Shown here piece after piece: positions 52,775 through 64,000 of a DNA stretch of 64,000 nt (position 1 is the first letter of the stretch; every line of letters starts with the position of its first letter). Source of the stretch: Bog-473 sp963730395. Lineage in GTDB: Bacteria > Actinomycetota > Acidimicrobiia > Acidimicrobiales > RAAP-2. The DNA lies in assembly GCA_963730395.1 (NCBI GenBank), contig CAVSSK010000021.1, positions 186,001 to 250,000 on the forward strand. Reading direction: 5' to 3'. The position numbers and the translations under genes are program-made. The notes below the pieces were generated by a model, which was given only the letters and a program-made list of their open reading frames with translations, was not told where the DNA came from and made no database searches.

Positions 52775-52919
52775 GGCTCCATCCTTTCCTCTCCGGCACC
52801 CGTGTGGTGCGGCTCACGGGGAAGTCGGAGCTGGGACTGCATTCTCGACACGCCGGACGACATTTCTGTGGGGCAGCTGGCAGACTGCCGGGACACAGCC
52901 GAGCAGAGGAGCCATCGAC

Positions 52920-53207
52920 ATGATCCGCCTCAGTGTTCTCTACCCCGCCACCGAGGGTGCCACGTTCGACCACGACTACTACCGGGACAAGCACGTCCCG
53001 CTGGCGGTGCGCACCTGGGGGCTCGACGGCGCGGAGATCGACAAGGGCGTCGACGGGCCCTACGTGGCCGCCGTGCACTTCAAATTCGAGTCGGCCGAGG
53101 CCCTGCAGGAGGCGATGGCCGCCGAGGGCACAGGCGACGTGCTCGCCGACGTCGCCAATTACACGTCGATAGCGCCTGTCCTGCAGACGAGCGAGATCGT
53201 CGCCTGA
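52920..53207 (+). CDS. EthD-domain protein
   Basis: A 95-residue dimeric alpha-beta barrel protein: MIRLSVLYPATEGATFDHDYY, then the conserved HVPLAVRTWGLDG and VAAVHFKFESAEALQEAMA. EthD domains take part in degradation of ethyl tert-butyl ether and related compounds; many are simple stress-linked proteins of unknown role. AGAGGAG at a distance of nine bases supports ATG 52920; the longer frame from 52764 has no support. Divergent from the DGPF gene. Confidence 0.88.
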   Translation: MIRLSVLYPATEGATFDHDYYRDKHVPLAVRTWGLDGAEIDKGVDGPYVAAVHFKFESAEALQEAMAAEGTGDVLADVANYTSIAPVLQTSEIVA

Positions 53208-53238
53208 GCCGAGCGTCGCCGGCAGCACCCGGCGGCGG

Positions 53239-54303
53239 TCAGGTGACGACGAGCCCTCGTCCGGTGATCATGGGCAGGTCGAGGGCGGTGACGAGACCGG
53301 GCGCGGCGTCGATCACCGACGGGACGGCGTTGACGAGCCGCATCGCCGTCGCCTTCAGGCCGGCCGTGTTGTGGTCCCCGTCGCTGCCCATGAGCTGGAG
53401 GTCGAGGGTGTAGTCGGGCTCGCCGCTGATCTGGACGCGGTAGCAGCCCTGCCCGGCCGGCTGGGGCCACGCTGCCCCGAGGTCGTCGCGCAGGCGGGTC
53501 ACGTGCTCGAGCACGACGACGGGCCGGTCCCCGACCATGCCGCTGACCTCGAAGTGCAGTGCGGCGGCGGTGCCGGCCTTGATGGTGCCGGCGTCGATCT
53601 CGAAGTCCTCGGGTGCCGCCTCGCGCTCGTACCACTCGGTGACGTCGGTCAGGGTCACGCCCAGGCCGGCCGCGATCTGGCGCACCACGCTGCCCCAGGC
53701 CATCGTCAGCACGCCCGGGCTCAGCAGCAGGGGCACGTCGTGCAGGTCGCGGCCGAAGCCCATGATGTCGAAGAGCACCATGGGCTGGTTGTAGGTGTTG
53801 TAGTTGAGCACCTCCGAGCAGCGGACCTCCTCGATCCGCTCGGAGATGCCCGAGAGCACGAGGGGAAGGGCGTCGTTGGCGAAGCCGGGGTCGACGCCGT
53901 TGACGAACAGGGAGACGCCCGCCCCCGTGGCAGCGGCGATCAGCGGGGCGGCCATCGGGTCGCCCGGCTCGGGGTACTGCAGGAAGACCGGTCCCGAGGA
54001 CACCACGTTGCAGCCGGCGGCCAGGAATCGCTCCAGGTCGGCGACCGCCTCGCCGAGCCGGTCGTCGGCCATGGCGGTGTGCACGATGCAGTCCGGCCGG
54101 AGCGCCAGGAGCGACTCGACGTCGCTGGTGGCGGCGACGCCGAGCGCCCGTCCCAGGCCGGCCAGCTCGCCGGCGTCGCGGCCCACCTTGTCGGGGTTGG
54201 ACACGAACACGCCGACGAGCTCGAGGTCCGGATGGGCGTCGATCCCGGCCAGCGTGTGGCGCCCGACGTTGCCCGTGGCCCACTGCACGACGCGGTATGG
54301 CAT
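53239..54303 (-). CDS. Dihydrodipicolinate reductase-like dehydrogenase
   Basis: A 354-residue NAD(P)-binding protein similar to the DHDPR N-terminal domain and 2,4-diaminopentanoate dehydrogenases. MPYRVVQWATGNVGRHTLAG is the Rossmann start, and ELVGVFVSNPDKVGRDAGEL follows. SLFVNGVDPGFANDALPLVL and NYNTYNQPMVLFDIMGFG are the conserved core of the family as seen near steroid and lipid catabolism genes of actinobacteria. Substrate unknown. ATG 54303 is 12 bases after an upstream SDR, in one operon. Confidence 0.85.
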   Translation of the reverse strand: MPYRVVQWATGNVGRHTLAGIDAHPDLELVGVFVSNPDKVGRDAGELAGLGRALGVAATSDVESLLALRPDCIVHTAMADDRLGEAVADLERFLAAGCNVVSSGPVFLQYPEPGDPMAAPLIAAATGAGVSLFVNGVDPGFANDALPLVLSGISERIEEVRCSEVLNYNTYNQPMVLFDIMGFGRDLHDVPLLLSPGVLTMAWGSVVRQIAAGLGVTLTDVTEWYEREAAPEDFEIDAGTIKAGTAAALHFEVSGMVGDRPVVVLEHVTRLRDDLGAAWPQPAGQGCYRVQISGEPDYTLDLQLMGSDGDHNTAGLKATAMRLVNAVPSVIDAAPGLVTALDLPMITGRGLVVT

Positions 54304-54315
54304 GACGGCTGCTCC

Positions 54316-55110
54316 TTAGAGGTCGGGGAGGGGGAATTCGAGGTTGGGTGACTGCAGCCCGCCGTCGACCTCGATGATCTTGCCGGTGACGTAGGCGCCG
54401 GCGGGGGAGGCCAGGTACAGGACGGCCGACGCGATGTCGTCGACGTGTCCCAGGCGCCGGAGCGGCGTGGCGTCCTCCATGGCGGTGCGCAGCTCGTCGC
54501 TCGACATGACGATGTCCAGCGCGGAGGTGGCGGTCGATCCGACACCGATGGCGTTCACCCGGATGCGCGGCGCCAGGTCGCGCGAGGCCAGCCGGGTGTA
54601 CTGCTCGAGCGCGCCCTTGACCGTCCCGTAGGCGAGGTAGCCGCGGCCCGCCACATGGCCCATCACCGAGGAGATGCTCACGATGGCGCCACCCGGGTGG
54701 TCGCCCTCGAGCATGCGTGGCACCGACGCGCGCACCAGCGCATGGCCGGCGGAGACGTTGAAGCGAAAGGCCTCCTCGAGGAAGCGCGGCGACGTGTCGA
54801 GCAAGGGGCGGGGCATGGTGCCGCCCATGTTGTTGACGACGATGTCGAGCCGGCCCAGCTCGTTGTAGGCCGTCTCGGCCAGCGAGGCCATCAGGTCGAA
54901 GTCCGTGAGGTCGCCCGGCACCACGATGGCGCGCCGGCCGGCCGCCTCCACCTGCTTGGCGACGTCGCGCAGCTGGTCCTCGGTGCGGGCGGCGAGGACC
55001 ACGTCGGCACCGGCCTGGGCCAGGGCCACGGCCGTCGCGGCGCCGATGCCGCGCCCGCTGGCGGTGACGACGGCGACCTGGTCGGTGACGAGGAATCGAT
55101 CGAGGATCAT
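54316..55110 (-). CDS. Short-chain dehydrogenase/reductase (SDR)
   Basis: A 264-residue classical SDR: AVVTASGRGIGAATAVALAQ, VNNMG, SISSVMGHVAGRGYLAYGTVK with the active-site Ser, Tyr and Lys, and IEVDGGLQSPNLEFP at the C-terminus. NNMG instead of NNAG is a common variant. It shares an operon with the DHDPR-like enzyme after it. No ribosome binding site precedes ATG 55110, but TATGTT on the minus strand ends six bases before it. Confidence 0.9.
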   Translation of the reverse strand: MILDRFLVTDQVAVVTASGRGIGAATAVALAQAGADVVLAARTEDQLRDVAKQVEAAGRRAIVVPGDLTDFDLMASLAETAYNELGRLDIVVNNMGGTMPRPLLDTSPRFLEEAFRFNVSAGHALVRASVPRMLEGDHPGGAIVSISSVMGHVAGRGYLAYGTVKGALEQYTRLASRDLAPRIRVNAIGVGSTATSALDIVMSSDELRTAMEDATPLRRLGHVDDIASAVLYLASPAGAYVTGKIIEVDGGLQSPNLEFPLPDL

Positions 55111-55116
55111 CCGAGG

Positions 55117-55122
55117 AACATA
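55117..55122 (-). promoter_or_regulatory. -10-like hexamer for the SDR-DHDPR-like operon
   Basis: The minus strand reads TATGTT, a full TAnnnT match, ending six bases before ATG 55110. This is one of the clearest leaderless-type promoters in the window. Confidence 0.5.
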
Positions 55123-55163
55123 GTGGTCCGGCCGCCTCGAGGGCCGGGTGGCGGTGCACGCGG

Positions 55164-56606
55164 TCAGGCCGACTGCGTCCCGGCTCCCTCACCGCGTGCC
55201 GCGGGGCCCGTCGGCTCGTCCTGGTGCCCGATGCGCTCGAGCAGCCCGGGGTCCTCCTCCAGGACCGGGAAGGGCTTGGGCAGGACCTCGGCCTTGACGT
55301 CGTCGGGCAGGCTGAGGTCGCCGCCGGTGTGCCCGACGCTGAAGACGCGTTCGGGCCGGGCGCTGCCCACCATCGAGATGCTCCACCGCCACAGTGCCGT
55401 CAGCCGGTGGCCGAAGCCGTTGAGGAAGGCGACGTGGACGAAGAGCCACACCACCCATCCGGGGAAGCCGCTGAGGCGCAGTCCCCGGACGCTCACGATG
55501 GCCTTGAAGCGGCCGACGGCGGCTGCGCTGCCGAGGTCGCGGTACTTGAAGCGGACGCCTTCGCGGCCCCGCAGCCGCCGCTTGATCGTGTTGGCCGCGT
55601 GCAGGCCGCCCTGCATGGCCACCTCGCAGACGCCGGGCAGGTTGTCGATGCTCGCCATGTCGCCGACGGCGAACACCTCGGGATGGCCGGGCAGGGTCAG
55701 GTCTGGGAGCACGGCTATGCGCCCGGCGCGGTCGGTCTCTGCCCCGGTGGCGTCGGCCAGCATGCGGGCCAGCGGTGACGCCTGGACGCCCGCCGCCCAG
55801 ATCGTGGTGCCGCACTCGAAGCGCCCCTTCTCGCCCTCCGCGCTCTCGGTGTCCACCCCGAGCGCGTCGACGCCCACGACGCGGAGGCCCATGCGCAGCT
55901 CCACGCCCATCTTCGTCAACTCCTTGGCGGCCCGGTCGCAGAGGCGGTCCCCGAAGTTGGCCAGCGGCTCCTTGCCGCCGTCGATCAGGATGACCCGGAC
56001 GGCGGTGGGATCGATGTGCCGGAAGTCGCGGGTCAGGCTCCGGTACGCCAGCTCGCGGATCTGGCCCGCCAGCTCCACGCCGGTCGGCCCCGCCCCGACG
56101 ATCGCAAAGGTCATGAAGAAGCGCTGTTGGGCCGGGTCGGTCCGCGTCTCGGCGATCTCGAGGGCGCCGAGCACCCGGCGTCGCAGCTCCAGGGCGTCGT
56201 CGACCGTCTTCATCCCCGGGGCGACCAGCGCGAACTCGTCATGGCCGAAGTACGACTGACCGGCCCCGGCCGCCACGATCAGGCTGTCGTAGGGGTAGTC
56301 GTGGCCCTCGCCCGGGAGGGACTCCGTGTGCACCGCCCGCGCGTCCAGGTCGAACCCCGTCACCTTGCCCAGGACGACGTTCACGTTCTTGCGACGCCGC
56401 AGCATGTGCCGCAGCACGTACGAGATCTCACCCGGCGACATGATGCCGGTCGCCACCTGGTACAAGAGCGGCTGGAACAGGTGGTGGTTCCGTTGGTCGA
56501 TGAGGGTCACCTCGACGTCACGCGAGCGGGCGAGGAGTCGGGTGGGCGGCAGCCCGCCGAAGCCGCCACCGACGACGACGACACGGTGGCGCGACGTCGC
56601 GCTCAT
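55164..56606 (-). CDS. ndh: Type II NADH dehydrogenase (NDH-2)
   Basis: A 480-residue membrane-associated flavoenzyme. The FAD motif RVVVVGGGFGGLPPTRLLA starts the protein; a second Rossmann motif FAIVGAGPTGVELAGQIRE binds NADH; GHPEVFAVGDMASID is the FAD-ribityl strand. The C-terminal hydrophobic segment (LSGFPGWVVWLFVHVAFLNG) would anchor it to the membrane. It passes electrons from NADH to quinone without pumping, and could feed the cytochrome bd oxidase encoded further along. GAGGAG precedes ATG 56606. It is 13 bp from the GH15 gene. Confidence 0.92.
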   Translation of the reverse strand: MSATSRHRVVVVGGGFGGLPPTRLLARSRDVEVTLIDQRNHHLFQPLLYQVATGIMSPGEISYVLRHMLRRRKNVNVVLGKVTGFDLDARAVHTESLPGEGHDYPYDSLIVAAGAGQSYFGHDEFALVAPGMKTVDDALELRRRVLGALEIAETRTDPAQQRFFMTFAIVGAGPTGVELAGQIRELAYRSLTRDFRHIDPTAVRVILIDGGKEPLANFGDRLCDRAAKELTKMGVELRMGLRVVGVDALGVDTESAEGEKGRFECGTTIWAAGVQASPLARMLADATGAETDRAGRIAVLPDLTLPGHPEVFAVGDMASIDNLPGVCEVAMQGGLHAANTIKRRLRGREGVRFKYRDLGSAAAVGRFKAIVSVRGLRLSGFPGWVVWLFVHVAFLNGFGHRLTALWRWSISMVGSARPERVFSVGHTGGDLSLPDDVKAEVLPKPFPVLEEDPGLLERIGHQDEPTGPAARGEGAGTQSA

Positions 56607-56619
56607 GGAGCTCCTCTCG

Positions 56620-58500
<1,881 letters not shown>

Positions 58501-58514
58501 CGGTCACCGGTCAG

Positions 58515-58520
58515 ATCGTA
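58515..58520 (-). promoter_or_regulatory. -10-like hexamer for the GH15-ndh unit
   Basis: TACGAT on the minus strand ends 14 bases before ATG 58500. It fits TAnnnT and would give a leader of about seven bases. The rest of the 224-bp gap to the divergent SDR (58501-58724) contains several GGGTGA repeats but nothing I can name. Confidence 0.35.
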
Positions 58521-58724
58521 GGGAACCGGGGTGCCTTTCGAAAGGGCCAATCGTCCCTCGGTGGGTGACGCCCGGGTGAACTCGGGCCAATGGCGTGACG
58601 ATCGGGTGAATCCGCGGTCGATCGCTGCCGGGCGTGACGTTCGGCGCTTCTCGGTCGGGCGTGTGACTCGATAGGGTCCGGACGTCGCTCGAGATCGCCC
58701 CAGCGGGCGGAACGGAGGAAGGCC

Positions 58725-59498
58725 ATGGCAGAGGACCTGGAGGGCAAGGTCGCCATCGTGACCGGGGGAAACTCCGGCATCGGCAAGGCGGTGGTGCTGG
58801 CCCTGGCGGCGAAGGGGGCGAGGGTCGTGATCGACTACGTGGCCGACGAGCAGGCCACCGAGGACCTCGAGCGCCAGATCGCGGGCTTGGGCGAGATGTC
58901 GGTCGGAGTCGAGGCCGACGTCTCCAAGGTCGAGGACCTGCAGCGCATGATCGACACGGCCGTCTCGACCTACGGCCGTCTCGACATCATGGTCAACAAC
59001 GCGGGGATCGAGACGCGCACCTCGGTGCTCGACACCACAGAAGCGCAGTTCGAGAAGGTGATGGCGGTCAACCTGAAGAGCGCGTTCTTCGGCACGCAGT
59101 TGGCGGCCAAGCAGATGATCAAACAGGGAGGTGGCGGCCGCATCATCAACATGACGTCGGTCCACGAGGACTGGCCGATGCCCGGCAACACCCCCTACTG
59201 CCTCTCCAAGGGTGGCATGCGCATGTTGACGAGGACGGCGGGCGTCGAGCTCGCTCCCCACAACGTCCTGGTGGTCGGCGTCGGGCCTGGTGCCGTCGAC
59301 ACGCCGATCAACGCGCAGACGGTCAGTGACCCTGCGGCGCTCGCGAAGCTGGACAGCGCCATCCCCATCGGCCGCCTGGCCGAATCCGAGGAGATCGCGT
59401 CCGTGGTGGCCTTCCTGGCCGGTGAGGGCGCGAGCTACATCACGGCGACGACGATCTTCGCCGACGGCGGCATCATGCAGAGCAGCCCCGGGCTCTGA
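58725..59498 (+). CDS. Glucose 1-dehydrogenase-like SDR
   Basis: A 257-residue classical SDR with VAIVTGGNSGIGKAVVLALA, NNAGIETRTS, NMTSVHEDWPMPGNTPYCLSK (Ser, Tyr and Lys) and ITATTIFADGGIMQSSPGL at the end. The motif SVHEDWPMPGNTPYCLSKGG is typical of Bacillus-type glucose 1-dehydrogenases. A cytosolic NAD(P) enzyme for sugars is the likely role. CGGAGGAAGG before ATG 58725 sets the start. Convergent with cydB. Confidence 0.9.
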   Translation: MAEDLEGKVAIVTGGNSGIGKAVVLALAAKGARVVIDYVADEQATEDLERQIAGLGEMSVGVEADVSKVEDLQRMIDTAVSTYGRLDIMVNNAGIETRTSVLDTTEAQFEKVMAVNLKSAFFGTQLAAKQMIKQGGGGRIINMTSVHEDWPMPGNTPYCLSKGGMRMLTRTAGVELAPHNVLVVGVGPGAVDTPINAQTVSDPAALAKLDSAIPIGRLAESEEIASVVAFLAGEGASYITATTIFADGGIMQSSPGL

Positions 59499-59518
59499 TC
59501 CTGGCGCGCCGGCCGGCA

Positions 59519-60565
59519 TCACGTCCCGGCCGCCACCTCGCCGGCGCCGCCGGCGGCCGCCACGTCCTCGTCACCCACCTTGGGCACCGAGAGGCGCTTG
59601 CGGAAGATGTGGTAGCCCCAGGCCTGGTACACCAGGACGATGGGGAAGAAGACCACCGCCACGACAGTCATCACCTTCAGCGTGTACGACGGGCTGGCCG
59701 TGTTGTTGATCGTCAGGTTGTAGGCGGAGCTCGTCGTCGAGATCATCACCCGCGGGTAGAGCTCCCAGAAGATCGACCCGACCGTCCCACCGATGCCGAC
59801 CGCGGCGGCGGTGAAGGCCCAGCCCTCCGCCTTGGCCGAGGCCAGCCAGGCCGCCGCGATCACCGCCATGAGCGCGAGGGCCTCAATCGGCTTGGGGACG
59901 AAGCCGTTGCTCAGTCCCACGTGGATCCACGTCATGAAGCCGAACGTCACCACGACCGCCACCACCCCGATCACCGTGGCCGCCCGTTGGGCCCGCTCGT
60001 GCAGCTCGCCCGTCGTCTTCAACGTCAGGTAGGTGGCACCCATGAACAGCGACAGCACCAACAGCGTGACGCCGGTCCACAATCCGAACGGCGTCAGCAG
60101 CGTGAAGAAGTTGCCGGTGAACTGATGGGCGCCGTTGATAGGCAGGCCGTGCAGCAGGTCGCCCAGGGCCACCCCGACCAGCAGCGGGATCAGCGCGCTG
60201 CCGATCGTGAGCGCCCAGCGCCAGGTCGAGCGCCAACGCGGGTCGTCGAACTTGCGCTGGTACTCGAAGGACACGCCGCGCACCATGAGCGCCAGCAGCA
60301 GCACCACGAGGGCCAGGTAGAAGGTCGAGAACATGGTGGCGTACCAACCGGGGAAGGCGGCGAAGATCACCGCTCCGGCCACGATCAGCCACACTTCGTT
60401 ACCGTCCCAGACCGGCCCGATCGTGTTGACCAGCACCCGTCGCTCCGGGTCGGTGCGGCCGAGGAAGGAGTGCAGCATGCCGACTCCGAAGTCGAATCCC
60501 TCCAGGACGAAGAAGCCGACCCAGAACAGGACGTCGACGATGTACCAGAGATCTCCCAATGTCAT
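59519..60565 (-). CDS. cydB: Cytochrome bd ubiquinol oxidase subunit II (CydB)
   Basis: A 348-residue membrane subunit with about eight helices. It starts MTLGDLWYIVDVLFWVGFFV and contains LEGFDFGVGML, PVWDGNEVWLIVAGAVIFAAFP (the conserved WDGNEVWL motif) and FTGNFFTLLTPFGLW. Together with CydA it forms the high-affinity terminal oxidase for low oxygen. AGGAGG precedes ATG 60565, nine bases after the cydA stop. Confidence 0.95.
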   Translation of the reverse strand: MTLGDLWYIVDVLFWVGFFVLEGFDFGVGMLHSFLGRTDPERRVLVNTIGPVWDGNEVWLIVAGAVIFAAFPGWYATMFSTFYLALVVLLLALMVRGVSFEYQRKFDDPRWRSTWRWALTIGSALIPLLVGVALGDLLHGLPINGAHQFTGNFFTLLTPFGLWTGVTLLVLSLFMGATYLTLKTTGELHERAQRAATVIGVVAVVVTFGFMTWIHVGLSNGFVPKPIEALALMAVIAAAWLASAKAEGWAFTAAAVGIGGTVGSIFWELYPRVMISTTSSAYNLTINNTASPSYTLKVMTVVAVVFFPIVLVYQAWGYHIFRKRLSVPKVGDEDVAAAGGAGEVAAGT

Positions 60566-60574
60566 GGCGGCCTC

Positions 60575-62011
60575 CTAGTAGACGAGGGCCGACTCGTCCT
60601 CGTCGGACGATTCGACTTCGGTGGACGGGGCGCCGGCATCCCCACCGGGGGACACCAGCTTGGCGAGGGGGTCGTGGCCGAGCTCGCGCCGGCCGTAGCG
60701 GAGCATGAGCCAGGCGTCGGCGGTCCCCAGTGCGACGAAGATCAGCACGAAGACCACCAGTGAGATCCAGATGTCGGTCGCGGAGACCGACGGGGACACG
60801 CCGTTGGCGGTCTTCATGAGTCCCTGCACGATCCAGGGTTGGCGCCCGTTCTCGGTCAGCATCCACCCGGCCGTGTTGATGAGGAAGGGCAGGAGGATCG
60901 CCCAGGGTGCTATTCGGAGGAACCACTTGGCGCTGTCCAATCGGCGCCGGTAGAGGAGCCACGCTCCCCAGGCGGCGAGGATGAACACCACGGTGGCCAG
61001 GTAGGCCATCACCCGCATCGACCAGTACTGGATGAAGACGTTCGGCACGTAGTTCCCGGGTCCGTACTCCTTTTGGTATTGGGCATTGAGGTTGTTCAGC
61101 CCCTGCACCGTTCCGTCGACGTGGTTCGTCGCCAGGATCGACAGGAGATCGGGGATGTTGATGATCTGGGTCGGCGTCTGGTCGTTGTTCCCGCCGCCGA
61201 CCTGGACCACGGAGAAGGAGCAATGGCTCGGGCAGGTGTTCCACAGGGCCTCGGCGGCCGCGATCTTCATCGGCTGGTAGGTCTCCTCCACCACGCCGAG
61301 CTCGCTCCCCACGAAGAGCGTCAGGACGGTCGCCGGCAGCAGCACGGCCAGCGAGATGACGGCGGCGCGGCGGAAGGCCTCGACCTGGTGCTGCTTTCGC
61401 ATGTGCCAGGCCGACACGCCCAGCATGAGCACACCCCCGGTCACGAGGGAAGCCAGCAGCACGTGGGCGTAGCCCCACAGGAAGACGGGATTGGTGAAGA
61501 GGGCCCAGATGTTGTTCAGCTGGGGCTGGCCCGTCTGGTGGTTGACGACGTAGCCGACGGGGTGTTGCATCCACGAGTTCGCCGCCATGATGAAGGCTGC
61601 CGAGAGCACCGTTCCGGCCGCCACGATCCAGATCGTCGCCAGGTGCGCCTTCTTCGACAGCCGGTTCCAGCCGAAGATCCAGATGCCGAGGAAGGTCGAC
61701 TCCAAGAAGAACGCCACGAGGCCCTCCATGGCCAGACGGCCCTCCGAAGACGTTGCCGACGAGGCGGGAATAGGCAGACCAGTTCATGCCGAATTCGAAC
61801 TCCTGGATCAGCCCGGTCACCACGCCGATGGCCACGTTGATCAGGAGCAACGTCCCGAAGAAGCGGGCCAGCCGACGGTAGGTCTCGTCCCCGTTGCGGT
61901 ACCAGGCGGTCTGCAGCAGTGCCACCAGGAACGCCATCCCGATCGTCACGGGGACGAAGAGGAAGTGGTAGATGCTCGTGATGGCGAACTGCCACCGGGC
62001 GAGGTCGAGGT

Positions 62012-62015
<4 letters not shown>
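60575..62015 (-). CDS. cydA: Cytochrome bd ubiquinol oxidase subunit I (CydA), one frameshift
   Basis: The haem-bearing subunit, about 480 residues. N-terminus VNLDLARWQFAITSIYHFLF includes the haem-ligand His17, followed by LIQEFEFGMNWSAYSRLVGN. Near 61730-61740 the frame shifts by one: the second frame continues AMEGLVAFFLESTFLGIWIF, then GYAHVLLASLVTGG (second haem His) and GWMLTENGRQPWIVQG (the GRQPW motif). CCGTCTGGCC probably should be CCGCTGGCC. The uncorrected C-terminal frame alone would lack two helices and the first haem site. GTG 62015 overlaps the cydC stop (GTGA). Confidence 0.88.
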
Positions 62016-63834
<1,819 letters not shown>

Positions 63835-63838
<4 letters not shown>

Positions 63839-64000
63839 GTCGACACCAGGGCGGCGGGGAGCTCGACGACCCGGTCGGCCAGCGCGGCCAGCGCGGGACG
63901 ATGGGCGACGATCAGCGCGGTGCGGCCGTTGACCAACCGGCGCACCGCGGACAGGACGTCAGCCTCCGTCTCGTTGTCGAGGCTGGCGGTCGGCTCGTCG
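63835..64000 (-). CDS. cydD: Thiol reductant ABC exporter subunit CydD (C-terminal part, cut by window edge)
   Basis: The last 54 codons and TGA stop of an ABC transporter. The visible part starts in Walker B with DEPTASLDNETEADVLSAV and includes the H-loop in ALIVAHRPALAALADRVVEL. Position before cydC, direction and the ATGA overlap identify it as CydD. The membrane part lies beyond base 64000. Confidence 0.85.

Overview
The window is very GC-rich, densely packed DNA with short intergenic gaps, many 4-nt ATGA/GTGA stop-start overlaps, frequent GTG and TTG starts and many genes with an actinobacterial flavour: an ImuA'-ImuB-DnaE2 mutasome behind a GAAC-N4-GTTC LexA box, a DUF4436 membrane protein, a cyd locus carrying its own cydDC exporter, a GH15 trehalase-like enzyme and an ECF42-type sigma factor with its DGPF partner. 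I read it as a chromosomal segment of an uncultured or little-studied Actinomycetota; an Acidimicrobiia-like lineage is my guess, not something the sequence proves. No rRNA, tRNA, CRISPR array, phage or insertion sequence is visible.

Layout. 1-4.4 kb: mixed dehydrogenases, a P-loop kinase, an epimerase-GNAT pair and a DoxX-like protein. 4.4-10.2 kb: a tightly coupled carbohydrate operon (GH4 glycosidase, beta-hydroxyacid dehydrogenase, class I aldolase-like protein, FGGY kinase, LarA-family nickel-pincer racemase/epimerase). 10.2-16.9 kb: a branched-chain-amino-acid-type (Liv/HAAT) ABC importer with an unusual architecture: an MFS fold fused to the LivF ATPase, LivH fused to LivM, then LivG and a membrane-anchored binding protein. 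17.1-19.7 kb: an FtsX/MacB-type permease broken by at least nine frameshifts. 19.7-40.7 kb: a mosaic of single genes and short operons (SDR, TauD dioxygenase + CadD-like exporter, an esterase with a 27-bp minisatellite, a degenerate LCP protein, sulfotransferase, NagB-like deaminase divergent from a threonine dehydratase-like enzyme, Gfo/Idh/MocA + CaiB/BaiF pair, questin-oxidase-like, AKR, methyltransferase, YjbQ, DUF4436, DUF167). 40.8-43.0 kb: a GGDEF-PAS-HD-GYP signalling protein with four apparent frameshifts. 43.1-50.6 kb: a DNA-damage island: YedK/SRAP (co-directional with a Tat-exported phospholipase C) divergent from imuA'-imuB-dnaE2, whose start codon lies inside a perfect LexA palindrome. 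50.7-55.1 kb: VOC protein, ECF42 sigma + DGPF protein, EthD protein, a DHDPR-like dehydrogenase + SDR pair. 55.2-58.5 kb: type II NADH dehydrogenase and GH15. 58.7-59.5 kb: SDR. 59.5-64 kb: cydD-cydC-cydA-cydB, transcribed leftward and coupled by overlaps.

Two window-wide patterns matter for a reader. First, many first-in-unit genes have no Shine-Dalgarno sequence but carry an xAxxxT (-10-like) hexamer ending 6-9 nt before the start codon, as expected for leaderless transcripts. Second, at least eight genes are interrupted by one-base indels with well-conserved coding sequence on both sides, some in short homopolymers; this looks more like assembly indel error than widespread gene death, except perhaps in the FtsX-like gene. 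Products of those genes are annotated across the shift.
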